Part shown: positions 1 through 8,771 of the stretch, in pieces
Position numbering within the stretch: position 1 is the first letter of the stretch
How the letters are laid out: each line of letters begins with the position of its first letter
Origin: Moraxella sp. ZY210820
Lineage (GTDB): Bacteria; Pseudomonadota; Gammaproteobacteria; Pseudomonadales; Moraxellaceae
NCBI RefSeq assembly: GCF_030674635.1
Contig: NZ_CP089978.1
Coordinates: 1,984,001 to 2,048,000, forward strand
DNA length: 64,000 bases
Direction: 5' to 3'
Program-made: the position numbers and the translations under genes
The notes under the pieces: generated by a model
The model's database searches: none
Seen by the model: the letters and a program-made list of their open reading frames with translations, nothing else
Told to the model about the DNA's origin: nothing

Positions 1-177
1 AAATATACAGGCGTTACTGCAAATCGTGATGGTTTTATGTGGAATAAACAAAAATTAAAACAATTTAACGATGATTATCAAAAATTTAAAACACTTCATC
101 AAAATAAAATTGTTTATCCTTTAACTTATCATAGCGTAATTATCTTAGCAAAAAAGGCAAACCACAATGAAATTTGA
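1..177 (+). CDS. bioC: malonyl-ACP O-methyltransferase BioC, C-terminal fragment
   Basis: The window opens inside a reading frame that gives the last 58 residues of a protein, with a TGA stop at 175-177. The fragment contains the TGV..NRDGFM stretch and ends with a PLTYHSVIILAKK tail, which resembles the C-terminus of BioC, the SAM-dependent methyltransferase that primes pimelate synthesis for biotin. Its end overlaps the start of bioD by 11 bases, so the two are probably translationally coupled. The identification rests on the tail and on the neighbour; the methyltransferase core lies outside the window. Confidence 0.65.
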   Translation, partial: KYTGVTANRDGFMWNKQKLKQFNDDYQKFKTLHQNKIVYPLTYHSVIILAKKANHNEI

Positions 178-820
178 TGATTATCATACAATGCAAGGCA
201 GTTATTTTATTACAGGCATTGATACCGATATTGGCAAGACTTATTTTACAGGAAAATTGGCAAAAACTTTATATGAAAATGGGCAATCTGTCATTACTCA
301 AAAACTTATTCAAACAGGCTGTCATCAATACGCTGATGATGTTTTGACCCATCGTCAAATGATGGGCATTGATTTATTAGACTGCGATAAAACTGGCTTA
401 ACCATGCCGTGTGTGTTAAGTTATCCTTGCTCACCACATTTGGCAAGTCGCATTGATAATAAAGTGATTGATTTAGATAATATTTATCAAACAACTTGTC
501 AATTAGAAAAGATGTTTGATATTGTGTTGATTGAGGGTGCAGGTGGGTTATTTGTACCCATCAATAATGAATTGTTTTTGATAGATTATATTAAAATACG
601 CCAATATCCAGTTATTTTGGTTACTTCTGGACGGCTTGGCAGTATCAATCACACCATTTTGAGCATCAATGCCATTTTAAAGCAAGGTTTAACTTTATAT
701 GCGGTTGCTTACAATCATTTTGATGATCATCAAGACAAATTGATTGCCAATGATACACAAAACTTTTTGAAATCCTATTTAAAGCAGCATTGCCCAAGGG
801 CACAATGGTGGGAATTTTAA
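167..820 (+). CDS. bioD: dethiobiotin synthetase BioD
   Basis: ATP-dependent dethiobiotin synthetase, which closes the ureido ring of 7,8-diaminopelargonate in the penultimate step of biotin synthesis (cytoplasm). The 217-residue protein has the family P-loop near the N-terminus (GIDTDIGKTYFTG) and the EGAGGLFVP motif in the middle, which together identify BioD. The length is normal. The ATG at 167 is preceded by AAGG about 9 bases upstream; an in-frame ATG at 191 would also leave a complete domain but has no ribosome binding site. It overlaps the upstream bioC tail, consistent with a bio operon. The 147 bases after it carry the mla promoter region. Confidence 0.93.
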   Translation: MKFDDYHTMQGSYFITGIDTDIGKTYFTGKLAKTLYENGQSVITQKLIQTGCHQYADDVLTHRQMMGIDLLDCDKTGLTMPCVLSYPCSPHLASRIDNKVIDLDNIYQTTCQLEKMFDIVLIEGAGGLFVPINNELFLIDYIKIRQYPVILVTSGRLGSINHTILSINAILKQGLTLYAVAYNHFDDHQDKLIANDTQNFLKSYLKQHCPRAQWWEF

Positions 821-967
821 TGATGGTATCAATCATCGATTTTAAAGCAATTTATGGTCATATTCAAAATCTACATACATTTTACACCTAAAAAATGTAA
901 AAAATATCACAAAAATTATGCTAAAAAATGTTATAGTATGCACGCTAAAAAATAGAGGAAATGCTGA

Positions 968-1771
968 ATGAACCATCAGACAAATCCGCCCAACGATGTA
1001 CTGATTGATGTTAAAAATCTCCATTTTAAACGTGGTCAGCGAATTATCTATAATGGAGTGGATTTACAAATCCGACGTGGTCAAATTACCGCCATTATGG
1101 GTCCATCAGGTACAGGTAAAACAACCTTATTACGTTTAATTGGTGGACAACTTAAACCTGATAGTGGAGAAATTCTACTTGATGGACAAAATATTGCTCA
1201 AATGTCTCGCAAACAATTATTTGAAGCTCGAGCTAAAATGGGTATGCTGTTTCAAAGTGGAGCATTATTCACCGATATGTCAGTTTATGAAAATGTGGCA
1301 TTCCCTATTCGTGCTCATACCAAAAAATCAGAAATGGAAATCAAACAAATCGTTGCTGAAAAATTAGAGTCAGTCGGCTTGCGTGGTGCAGAACAACTTA
1401 TGCCAAGTCAGCTCTCTGGTGGTATGAATCGCCGTGTTGCATTAGCACGAGCCATTGCACTCAATCCAGAACTAATTATGTATGATGAGCCATTTGCAGG
1501 ACAAGACCCTATTGTCATGGGTGTATTAATTCGTTTAATTCGTTCCTTGCGTGAAGCCTTAGATTTAACTACCATCATTGTGTCGCATGATGTCAGTGAA
1601 ACTTTATCGATTGCTGATTATATTTATATTATCGCAGAAGGTAAGGTACAAGGCGAAGGCACACCTGATGAATTACGTCAGCATCCATCAGCTTTTGTAC
1701 AACAATTCATTACTGGTTCAGCAGAAGGTCCTGTCGCTTATCAATTTGATGTAACAGGAGGAACTGTATGA
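968..1771 (+). CDS. mlaF: phospholipid ABC transporter ATP-binding protein MlaF
   Basis: ATPase of the MlaFEDB inner-membrane complex, which helps keep outer-membrane lipid asymmetry by moving phospholipids between the membranes. The 267-residue protein shows Walker A GPSGTGKTT, the ABC signature LSGGMNRRVALARA and Walker B ELIMYDEPF followed by the SHD switch histidine, in canonical order. The start ATG has an AGAGGA ribosome binding site 8 bases upstream. The stop overlaps the start of mlaE (ATGA), so the genes are coupled. A TATAGT hexamer at 932-937 is a possible -10 box, with no convincing -35 partner. Confidence 0.95.
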   Translation: MNHQTNPPNDVLIDVKNLHFKRGQRIIYNGVDLQIRRGQITAIMGPSGTGKTTLLRLIGGQLKPDSGEILLDGQNIAQMSRKQLFEARAKMGMLFQSGALFTDMSVYENVAFPIRAHTKKSEMEIKQIVAEKLESVGLRGAEQLMPSQLSGGMNRRVALARAIALNPELIMYDEPFAGQDPIVMGVLIRLIRSLREALDLTTIIVSHDVSETLSIADYIYIIAEGKVQGEGTPDELRQHPSAFVQQFITGSAEGPVAYQFDVTGGTV

Positions 1772-2553
1772 TGAATTGGGTAGCCAATCTTGGACGGGCT
1801 GTAATTGACCGTATTAGCGGTATTGGTATGGCAAGTGTGATGTTAATGCAAATTATTTTCTCTATGCCAACATGGCTAGGCGTAAAATTATTTGTCTATC
1901 AAATGTACCGTGTAGGCGTATTATCCCTACTTATTATTAGCGTATCTGGCTTATTTATTGGCTTGGTTTTGGGCTTACAAGGCTATTCCATTTTAGTCAA
2001 TGTAGGGAGTGAAGCCATGCTCGGTACAATGGTTTCATTAACCCTATTGCGTGAATTAGCACCTGTGGTTGCCGCTTTATTATTTGCAGGACGTGCAGGT
2101 TCAGCACTTACTGCAGAAATTGGCTTAATGAAAGCAACTGAGCAACTCTCCAGTATGGAAATGATCGGGGTTGATCCATTAAAACGTATCGTATCGCCAC
2201 GTTTATGGGCAGGTATTGTAAGTTTACCCATGCTAACCGTTATTTTTGCTTCCATTGGTATTTTAGGCGGTAAATGGGTTGGTGTTGATTTTTTAGGTGT
2301 CGATGAAGGAGCTTACTGGGGCGGAATGCACAATAATGTACAATTCGCTAAAGATGTTTTTAATGGCACGATTATCAAAAGTATTGTTTTTGCTTTAATT
2401 TGTACTTGGATTGCAGTATATCAAGGCTATGCTTGTGAACCGACATCAGAAGGTATCGCAACAGCTACAACCCGTACGGTTGTATATTCATCGCTGTGTG
2501 TTTTAGGTTCTGATTTTGTATTAACTGCAGTGATGTTTGGAGGTTTATCATGA
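1768..2553 (+). CDS. mlaE: phospholipid ABC transporter permease MlaE
   Basis: Integral membrane permease of the Mla system (MlaE/Ttg2B family, formerly DUF140), 261 residues. Several hydrophobic segments are visible, for example SLLIISVSGLFIGLVLGL around residues 51-68 and a C-terminal helix near 240. The conserved family stretch LRELAPVVAALLFAGRAGSA lies near residues 94-113. It overlaps mlaF at its start and mlaD at its end by the ATGA arrangement, so one transcript with coupled translation is likely. Confidence 0.95.
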   Translation: MMNWVANLGRAVIDRISGIGMASVMLMQIIFSMPTWLGVKLFVYQMYRVGVLSLLIISVSGLFIGLVLGLQGYSILVNVGSEAMLGTMVSLTLLRELAPVVAALLFAGRAGSALTAEIGLMKATEQLSSMEMIGVDPLKRIVSPRLWAGIVSLPMLTVIFASIGILGGKWVGVDFLGVDEGAYWGGMHNNVQFAKDVFNGTIIKSIVFALICTWIAVYQGYACEPTSEGIATATTRTVVYSSLCVLGSDFVLTAVMFGGLS

Positions 2554-3230
2554 ATAAACGTGGTAGTGAGTTTGCAGTCGGCATTTTTATTATTTTGTTT
2601 GGTGCTGCACTATTTTTCTTAGCAATGAAAGTGAGTGGTTTAATTGGTACAAATGTCAAAGACCCTTATCAAATGACCGCAACATTCCATAATGTCAATG
2701 GTCTCAAAAAACGTGCCAAAGTAACTTTAAGTGGTGTAACTGTTGGACGTGTAACGGATATTCAACTTGACCCTGTAACCCGTTTAGCAACGGTCTATAT
2801 GACCTTAGATGGTTCTTTGACATCGTTTAATAACAAGCAGTTAGAACAGGTAAAAGCCAGTGCCATTGAAGATTTGCGTTACAGTTCTGAATATGAAAGT
2901 GCAACAGCAGAGCAACAAAAAGAAATGGAAACGCAACTATTAAATAACATGACCTCCATCACAAACATCGATGAAGACGCGTATATTATCATCTCAACCA
3001 ACGGCTTATTGGGCGAGAAATATTTACGTATTACTCCAGGTGGACATTATCGTTACTTAAAACGTGGCGGTGAGTTTATCAATAAGCAAGGTTCTGTTGA
3101 ATTGGAAGATTTAATTAACAAATTCATTACCAATGGTGGTGCAAGTAAATTAGGCGGTGATGATACTAAAGCCAAAAATAGCGATAGTAAAACATCTAGC
3201 CAAGATGATGTACCAAGTTTTGAAGAGTAA
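2550..3230 (+). CDS. mlaD: phospholipid-binding MCE-domain protein MlaD
   Basis: MlaD has one N-terminal membrane helix (about residues 7-28) and a periplasmic MCE domain (about 40-115, beginning PYQMTATFHNVNGLKKRAKV) that forms the hexameric lipid-binding ring on the MlaFE core. It is 226 residues long, slightly longer than many homologues, because of a polar Ser/Lys/Asp-rich tail after about residue 195. The conserved NGLLGEKYLRI motif near residue 150 is present. Its start overlaps mlaE; 64 bases separate it from mlaC, and that gap contains a perfect inverted repeat. Confidence 0.94.
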   Translation: MNKRGSEFAVGIFIILFGAALFFLAMKVSGLIGTNVKDPYQMTATFHNVNGLKKRAKVTLSGVTVGRVTDIQLDPVTRLATVYMTLDGSLTSFNNKQLEQVKASAIEDLRYSSEYESATAEQQKEMETQLLNNMTSITNIDEDAYIIISTNGLLGEKYLRITPGGHYRYLKRGGEFINKQGSVELEDLINKFITNGGASKLGGDDTKAKNSDSKTSSQDDVPSFEE

Positions 3231-3266
3231 TGATTGTTATCATATCCAGTGTATAATTAACAATCA
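3231..3266 (+). other. perfect 9-bp inverted repeat between mlaD and mlaC
   Basis: TGATTGTTA (3231-3239) is the exact reverse complement of TAACAATCA (3258-3266), with 18 bases between. A TATAAT hexamer lies at 3252-3257 inside the loop. No U-tract follows, so it is not an ordinary terminator. It could be an mRNA hairpin that sets the mlaD:mlaC ratio, or an operator for an internal promoter. Confidence 0.5.
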
Positions 3267-3294
3267 ACCAAAAATTAATATTTAGAGGTTTATT

Positions 3295-3933
3295 ATGAAC
3301 TTAATGCAAAAAACAGCGATGACAGTTGCAGTAATCGCAAGTTTTACCATGACTACAACCGCTTTTGCTGCTCCTGCTGAAGCACCAAATGCCTTTGTTA
3401 AACGTGTTGCTGACCAACTCACAACACGTCTTAAAACTGATGCACCAAAACTTAAAAATAACCCAGCTTTAGTGCGTCAAATTGTACAACAAAACATTGA
3501 ACCACATGTAGATACTCAAGGTTTTGCACGTTTAGTGATGGGTAATTATGCAAGTAATACTTATAGTACAGCAGCACAACGTGCACAATTTGAACGCAGT
3601 TTCAAAGATAAGTTAATTAATAACTATGGTGCGGAATTGGCAAAATATGCAAATAATAGCTATACCATGCGTCCATATAAAGAAAATGCAGCGAATAAAA
3701 CCTATCCTGTGGTGATGATTGACTTTTTACATCAAGGTCAAAAAATTCCAGTTGCATTCCAGTTGATTGAAAAAAATAATCAATGGAAAATCCGTAATAT
3801 TGATGTAGAAGGCGTGAATATCGGTTTTACTTTACGCAGTCAATTCGCTGATACGGTAACAAAAAATGGTAATAATATCGATAAAGCCATTACTAACTTT
3901 AATCCTGATTTAGAGAAAGCGAAGAAAAAGTAA
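3295..3933 (+). CDS. mlaC: periplasmic phospholipid shuttle MlaC
   Basis: Periplasmic carrier of the MlaC/Ttg2D family (212 residues) that passes phospholipids between the MlaA-porin complex and MlaD. A clear Sec signal peptide ends at AFA-AP around residue 26. The mature part has the family features, including DTQGFARLVMG near residue 78 and the WKIRNIDVEGVNIG strand near 160. An AGAGG site lies 6 bases before the ATG. It is the last mla gene seen: no STAS-domain MlaB follows, unlike the usual mlaFEDCB order. Confidence 0.93.
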   Translation: MNLMQKTAMTVAVIASFTMTTTAFAAPAEAPNAFVKRVADQLTTRLKTDAPKLKNNPALVRQIVQQNIEPHVDTQGFARLVMGNYASNTYSTAAQRAQFERSFKDKLINNYGAELAKYANNSYTMRPYKENAANKTYPVVMIDFLHQGQKIPVAFQLIEKNNQWKIRNIDVEGVNIGFTLRSQFADTVTKNGNNIDKAITNFNPDLEKAKKK

Positions 3934-3949
3934 GTTCACAACTGAGCTT

Positions 3950-4069
3950 TTAGATAGTTAGGGCGGAATATTTTCGCCCTATGCTTTTATAGAAAAAATC
4001 TGCGATTGCCTGTAGAGCATAGCCTAATGCTTTTAAAATAAGTAACAGAATTTTAATGATTTCTTCCAT
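3950..4069 (-). CDS. possible small hydrophobic protein (39 residues)
   Basis: A short ATG-started frame whose product begins MEEIIKILLLILKALGYALQ, followed by AIADFF and a basic tail. It could be a single amphipathic or membrane helix. Its first residues resemble those of the 64-residue frame at 4199-4393 (MEDIFYLIIKVLKIIF). No Shine-Dalgarno sequence is visible, and it overlaps the hairpin behind mlaC. It may be a small membrane peptide of the type I toxin kind or a chance frame; no family was recognised. Confidence 0.2.
   Translation of the reverse strand: MEEIIKILLLILKALGYALQAIADFFYKSIGRKYSALTI
3959..3981 (+). terminator. possible terminator after mlaC
   Basis: A 7-bp stem (TAGGGCG / CGCCCTA) with a 9-base loop lies 25 bases after the mlaC stop and is followed by only a loose T-rich stretch. 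A weak rho-independent terminator is possible. The stem sequence also resembles the dispersed GGGCGAAT repeats of this window. Confidence 0.35.
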
Positions 4070-4130
4070 GAAACAGCTAAAAAATATAAATCAAAATATA
4101 GTTGATTTATATCAGAATAATACAATACAT

Positions 4131-4195
4131 GTAGGGGTTTATTACATAAACCCTTTGTAAAATCAATTGCTTGGGCGAATATCATTCGCCCCTAC
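4131..4195. repeat. REP-like two-hairpin repeat
   Basis: A 65-bp element bounded by GTAGGGG and CCCCTAC. It contains two consecutive hairpins: GGGTTTAT-TAC-ATAAACCC (4135-4153) and GGGCGAAT-ATC-ATTCGCCC (4173-4191). The same architecture recurs at 57226-57292. A 21-base stretch at 4148-4168 is also found exactly at 15841-15861. This is a dispersed repeat, probably REP/BIME-like. The rest of 3934-4402 holds only the doubtful small ORFs. Confidence 0.6.
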
Positions 4196-4198
4196 TGT

Positions 4199-4393
4199 TC
4201 AATTTTGAATTGAATTGACTATAGTAATCAATAAAATCAAAAAGAGAATTGAAAAATATTGTGGTTTTAGGATAATGACGATAGCATTTTTCCACAAACC
4301 ACTCCACTCAAATATGCATTGAAAGATAATTTCTATCACAAATCTAAAAATGATTTTTAACACTTTTATAATGAGATAGAAAATATCTTCCAT
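4199..4393 (-). CDS. possible small hydrophobic protein (64 residues)
   Basis: The frame begins 10 bases downstream of the lysS stop on the same strand and encodes a strongly hydrophobic peptide with two potential membrane segments (residues about 5-30 and 40-60). No ribosome binding site is visible, and no homologue was recognised. Its N-terminal MEDI...IIKVLK pattern resembles the 39-residue frame at 3950-4069. It may be a small membrane protein or an AT-rich chance frame. Confidence 0.2.
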   Translation of the reverse strand: MEDIFYLIIKVLKIIFRFVIEIIFQCIFEWSGLWKNAIVIILKPQYFSILFLILLITIVNSIQN

Positions 4394-4402
4394 AAAATAA
4401 TA

Positions 4403-5914
4403 TTATACTTTATGACGCATATGTGGGAATAAAATCACATCACGAATGCTTGGAGCATTGGCAAATAACATCACAAGGCGGTCAATACCAATCCCTTCGC
4501 CTGCGGTTGGCGGTAAACCATATTCCAACGCCTCAATAAAATCGGCATCATAATGCATTGCCTCATCATCGCCTGCCTCTTTTTCGGCAACTTGCTGTTT
4601 AAAACGCTCGGCTTGGTCAATGGGGTCATTAAGCTCACTAAACCCATTAGCAATTTCACGCCCACCAATAAACATCTCAAAACGGTCGGTAATATGAGCA
4701 TTGTCATCATTACGGCGAGCAAGGGGCGATGTTTCGGCTGGGTATTCGGTAATAAAAGTCGGCTGTCTTAACTTTGTTTCTACCGTTTCTTCAAAAACAA
4801 TCGTTTGTAATTTACCCAAACCAAACGATGGTTTGACTTCTTCTTTTAAGGTATTTTTAACAAATTCCGCCAAAAATTCACGGTCATTGATGTTATCCAA
4901 AGTTAGATTTGGATTATATTTTAAAATCGCTTCACTCATTGGAATTTTGGCAAATGGGGCTTTAAAGCTAAATACTTCTTCGCCATAAGGCACATCGGTT
5001 GTTCCCAAAATATCCATTGCCAATTTTTCAAGCATATTTTCGGTCAATGCCATTAAATCTTTATAATCAGCGTATGCTTGATAAAATTCAATCATGGTAA
5101 ATTCAGGATTATGGCGAGTGGAAACGCCTTCATTTCTAAAATTACGGTTAATTTCAAATACTCGCTCAAAACCGCCGACAACAAGGCGTTTTAAATACAG
5201 CTCTGGGGCAATGCGTAAATACAAATCCATATCCAAAGCATTATGATGAGTAATAAACGGTTTTGCTGACGCACCCCCAGGGATAATATGCATCATTGGC
5301 GTTTCTACTTCCATATAACGCTCATTGGTCAAAAATGCACGAATACCAGCAACAACTTTGGAGCGAATTTCAAAAGTTTTGCGAGTGTCTTCATTGACCA
5401 TTAAATCCAAATAGCGTTGGCGGTATTTGACTTCAGTATCGGTTAAACCGTGAAATTTATCAGGCAATGGGCGTAACGATTTGGTCAATAATTCAAATTG
5501 TTCTAAATGAATGTATAAATCGCCTTTACCAGAACGACCAATATAACCACTCCCTGCGATAATATCGCCCAAATCTAGTGATTTAATCAGTTCCAGAGTA
5601 TCCGCATCAAGCCCTTTTCTATCCACATAAAGCTGAATACGACCTGTCATATCTTGAATGACAATAAACGAGCCACGATTGAGCATTACCCGCCCTGCGA
5701 CTTTGGCATAGACTTTTTCGCCATTCTCAATGGTTTCTTTATCCACGCCTTCAAATTTGGCTTGTAAATCGGCGGCGTAATCTTCACGCTTAAAGGTATT
5801 TGGATAAGCGGTTTTGCCATTCGCTTTTGCCTTTTGTTCCAATTCTTTTAATTTGGAATGGCGTTGGGCGATTAAATCATTTTCGCTGATTTGATTTTCA
5901 GGTTGGTTTGACAT
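4403..5914 (-). CDS. lysS: lysyl-tRNA synthetase, class II
   Basis: Charges tRNA-Lys with lysine in the cytoplasm. The 503-residue length is typical for bacterial LysRS. An N-terminal OB-fold anticodon-binding domain (about 60-160) is followed by the class II catalytic core. Motif 2 is seen as [20 protein letters not shown] in the middle of the protein. Motif 3 is [10 protein letters not shown] at about 474-483. The gene stands alone; a toxin-antitoxin pair lies upstream on the same strand, with about 30 bases between. Confidence 0.97.
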   Translation of the reverse strand: MSNQPENQISENDLIAQRHSKLKELEQKAKANGKTAYPNTFKREDYAADLQAKFEGVDKETIENGEKVYAKVAGRVMLNRGSFIVIQDMTGRIQLYVDRKGLDADTLELIKSLDLGDIIAGSGYIGRSGKGDLYIHLEQFELLTKSLRPLPDKFHGLTDTEVKYRQRYLDLMVNEDTRKTFEIRSKVVAGIRAFLTNERYMEVETPMMHIIPGGASAKPFITHHNALDMDLYLRIAPELYLKRLVVGGFERVFEINRNFRNEGVSTRHNPEFTMIEFYQAYADYKDLMALTENMLEKLAMDILGTTDVPYGEEVFSFKAPFAKIPMSEAILKYNPNLTLDNINDREFLAEFVKNTLKEEVKPSFGLGKLQTIVFEETVETKLRQPTFITEYPAETSPLARRNDDNAHITDRFEMFIGGREIANGFSELNDPIDQAERFKQQVAEKEAGDDEAMHYDADFIEALEYGLPPTAGEGIGIDRLVMLFANAPSIRDVILFPHMRHKV

Positions 5915-5945
5915 AAATAAGCCTTAATTAAAAATAAATACAAAA

Positions 5946-6341
5946 TTATTTGATGATAAAATCATAAGGATATTCTAAAATTTTTTCATCAACCGTTAAA
6001 AAATAAAAATTTTCTGATTTAGCTTGAGAGATTAATAATCTATCAAATGGGTCTTTATGCTTAGGCATTTGGGGTAAGTTTTTTATTTCAAATAAATGTT
6101 GATTTTGGATATAAAGTTGTTTAAAACCATCATAAATTAAACCATTAAATAAATCTTCTGGATTAACATCAAATTCAGGTTTATTTAAAGATGACTTAAT
6201 AGAAACTTCCCACAGACTCACAGAACTAAAATAAAGATGATAATTGAAATTTTGAATGATTGGTATTGCTTTTGGTGCCATTTTTTGCAATTCATTTTTA
6301 CCATGCCAAATCAAAATTTGTGTATCAACGAGAATATTCAT
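5946..6341 (-). CDS. PIN-domain toxin (VapC-like ribonuclease)
   Basis: Predicted Mg-dependent RNase toxin of a type II toxin-antitoxin module. From the ATG at 6341 it is 131 residues and starts MNILVDTQILIWHG; in-frame sequence further upstream lies inside the antitoxin gene. The PIN acidic residues are visible: D6 in VDTQ, Glu in SLWEVSIK, Asp in KDPFDRLLISQA and Asp in LTVDEKI. The DPFDR and LLISQA pattern is typical of the VapC subgroup paired with Phd-like antitoxins. Its start overlaps the end of the antitoxin gene by 17 bases, which is typical of such modules. The RNA target cannot be told. Confidence 0.85.
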   Translation of the reverse strand: MNILVDTQILIWHGKNELQKMAPKAIPIIQNFNYHLYFSSVSLWEVSIKSSLNKPEFDVNPEDLFNGLIYDGFKQLYIQNQHLFEIKNLPQMPKHKDPFDRLLISQAKSENFYFLTVDEKILEYPYDFIIK

Positions 6342-6603
6342 CATATTCCCCAGAAAACAAAGCAAATATTTCATCTTCATTTATTCTGTCAAAATCAACA
6401 GGGGCAGAAGTATTATTTGTACCCACTAAAAATCCCCCTGATCGTTTACCTTTTTTACTATCAGGTTCATTTTCTAAAACAGAAATTTTAATTGGCAATT
6501 TATTTACATCTGTTAAAATAACTGATTTTCTTTCAGCTCTAACCTGTTCAATAATTGCCATTATATCAGCTTTAGTTTGTTCAACAATCACTATCTGTTC
6601 CAT
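6325..6603 (-). CDS. antitoxin of the PIN toxin module (Phd/VapB-like)
   Basis: Small protein immediately upstream of, and overlapping, the PIN toxin. The best start is the ATG at 6603 (92 residues, MEQIVIVEQTKADIMAIIEQ), which has AGG 8 bases upstream; an in-frame GTG at 6612 lies within that ribosome binding region. The N-terminal half looks like a Phd/YefM-type DNA-binding fold, and the acidic C-terminus (SGEYDEYSR) would be the toxin-neutralising tail. Autoregulation by the toxin-antitoxin complex is expected for the family, but no operator was identified. Confidence 0.75.
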   Translation of the reverse strand: MEQIVIVEQTKADIMAIIEQVRAERKSVILTDVNKLPIKISVLENEPDSKKGKRSGGFLVGTNNTSAPVDFDRINEDEIFALFSGEYDEYSR

Positions 6604-6747
6604 CTTATTCACCTATATTAATTGAGTGAAGTCAATAGTATAGCCGATTTACTTACAAAATACATAGCGAAAATGATGAATTATTTCAAATATCGAACAG
6701 ACTAGTTTTTATATCTATCAATGAATTAGATACATTTACACCATCTA

Positions 6748-7224
6748 TCATATTTTTATAGAGTTTACATGATGATTGATAATAGTAATCCATTGTTTCT
6801 CATTAAATTTTCTTAATTCTTGGGCAACATTGACATTAAATACATATTTTAACCATTGTTTTTGCCAATAGCAAATTAAGCCCAATTCTCCTTGTAAAGT
6901 TTTTAAATAATTTTGGTATAAAATATTAGCAACATCTATGTTTAAGTAATGAAATAAATATGCCATATACTTATCAGCATAAATTAAAGAAGATTGATGA
7001 TCCCCATCATGCAATCTATCCCAAAAATAAGGTTCATTATCAAACAAATTATTGGGACAATCTTGTAAATTAATATGAGAATAATCGCTGATTGATTTTA
7101 AATAATTATCCAAAGTATTATCCACAACTCTAACATAATCATCTTCTATAGTCAGTAAATGATATTCTTCATCTTGTGTAAAATGATTTTTAGGAGAATA
7201 TTTATCCTGAATTTTTACTTGCAT
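6748..7224 (-). CDS. hypothetical protein (158 residues)
   Basis: Unrecognised cytoplasmic protein. The frame could begin with TTG at 7245, but the ATG at 7224 with TGAG 5 bases before it is preferred. It is rich in Tyr, Asp, Asn and His, has no signal peptide or membrane segment, and contains a helix-rich middle (IYADKYMAYLFHYLNIDVAN). Its size and composition are similar to toxin immunity proteins or small DUF proteins, but that is only an impression. It lies between the toxin-antitoxin pair and the ilvC tail repeats, an area with accessory character. Confidence 0.55.
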   Translation of the reverse strand: MQVKIQDKYSPKNHFTQDEEYHLLTIEDDYVRVVDNTLDNYLKSISDYSHINLQDCPNNLFDNEPYFWDRLHDGDHQSSLIYADKYMAYLFHYLNIDVANILYQNYLKTLQGELGLICYWQKQWLKYVFNVNVAQELRKFNEKQWITIINHHVNSIKI

Positions 7225-7323
7225 ATACTCAATTTTAAATACCAAAAAAGGAAGATAAACTTAATTATCTCCCCTATTTTACTAAAAGCTACACTCTATC
7301 GTAAAGATTAGTTCTTCTCTTTA

Positions 7324-7448
7324 CAGGGCAATCACACTATATAGATAACTGATTGATTTAGTTAAAATTTATTTTTTATAAACAACATTAGAATGCTGAA
7401 AATATTTAATAAAATCATATAGATATTTTTTATAGTGCGATTACTCTG
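7324..7448. mobile_element. MITE-like element, 125 bp, with 9-bp target duplication
   Basis: The left end CAGGGCAATCACACTATA (7324-7341) and the right end (7431-7448) are inverted repeats matching at 15 of 18 positions. TTCTCTTTA flanks both sides (7315-7323 and 7449-7457), a perfect 9-bp target-site duplication. Removing the element plus one duplication restores an uninterrupted second copy of the ilvC tail repeat, which confirms insertion. No coding capacity. The parent transposase family is not identifiable from these ends alone. Confidence 0.8.
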
Positions 7449-7493
7449 TTCTCTTTATCAATAATTTTGTTTGCTGTAATCCAAGGTACGAAC

Positions 7494-7526
7494 AAAAAAG
7501 CAAAGATTAAGTATCTTTGCTTTTTT
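7494..7526. terminator. hairpin terminator inside distal ilvC tail repeat
   Basis: Perfect 14-bp stem (7494-7507 with 7513-7526) around a TAAGT loop, with A/T tracts on both sides. It can serve as a rho-independent terminator in either direction. It lies in the copy farther from ilvC. Confidence 0.7.
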
Positions 7527-7617
7527 GTGAGGCACTCAACTTAGCACCAATTACTTCAATAAAGATTAGTTCTTCTCTTTATCAATGATTTTGTTTGCTT
7601 TAATCCATGGTACGAAC

Positions 7618-7648
7618 AAAAAGCAAAAATTAAGTATCTTTGCTTTTT
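7618..7648. terminator. hairpin terminator inside proximal ilvC tail repeat
   Basis: 13-bp stem (7618-7630 with 7636-7648) around TAAGT with a single A-C mismatch, otherwise the same as the hairpin at 7494-7526. As the first hairpin met by transcripts leaving ilvC, it is the likely operon terminator. Confidence 0.7.
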
Positions 7649-7687
7649 GTGAGGCACTCAATTTAGCACCCATTACTTCAATAAAGA

Positions 7688-8758
<1,071 letters not shown>

Positions 8759-8771
8759 TTAGATTTAAAAT

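Larger units (their letters stand above)
7301..7680 (-). repeat. two degenerate tandem copies of the ilvC 3' end
   Basis: Behind the ilvC stop the last 26 or so codons of ilvC reappear twice, at 122-base spacing (7559-7680, then 7301-7558 interrupted by an insertion). Each copy is split by a hairpin that replaces the codons between AKL and PWIKANKI. The copy nearest ilvC keeps an open frame of 35 codons (7566-7673) ending exactly like IlvC ([14 protein letters not shown], stop). The second copy has drifted out of frame. The TAATCTTTA string after the stop codon is also repeated. Together with 7246-7300, which shows nothing, this fills the gap between ilvC and the orphan gene. Confidence 0.85.

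Noticed and set aside
842-1024. 60-codon minus-strand frame across the mlaF promoter
   Set aside because: It overlaps the mla promoter region and mlaF start, lacks a ribosome site and has the composition of AT-rich chance frames.
6237-6625. Plus-strand frames of 84 and 121 codons over the toxin-antitoxin genes
   Set aside because: Shadows of the well-supported overlapping antitoxin and PIN toxin on the other strand.
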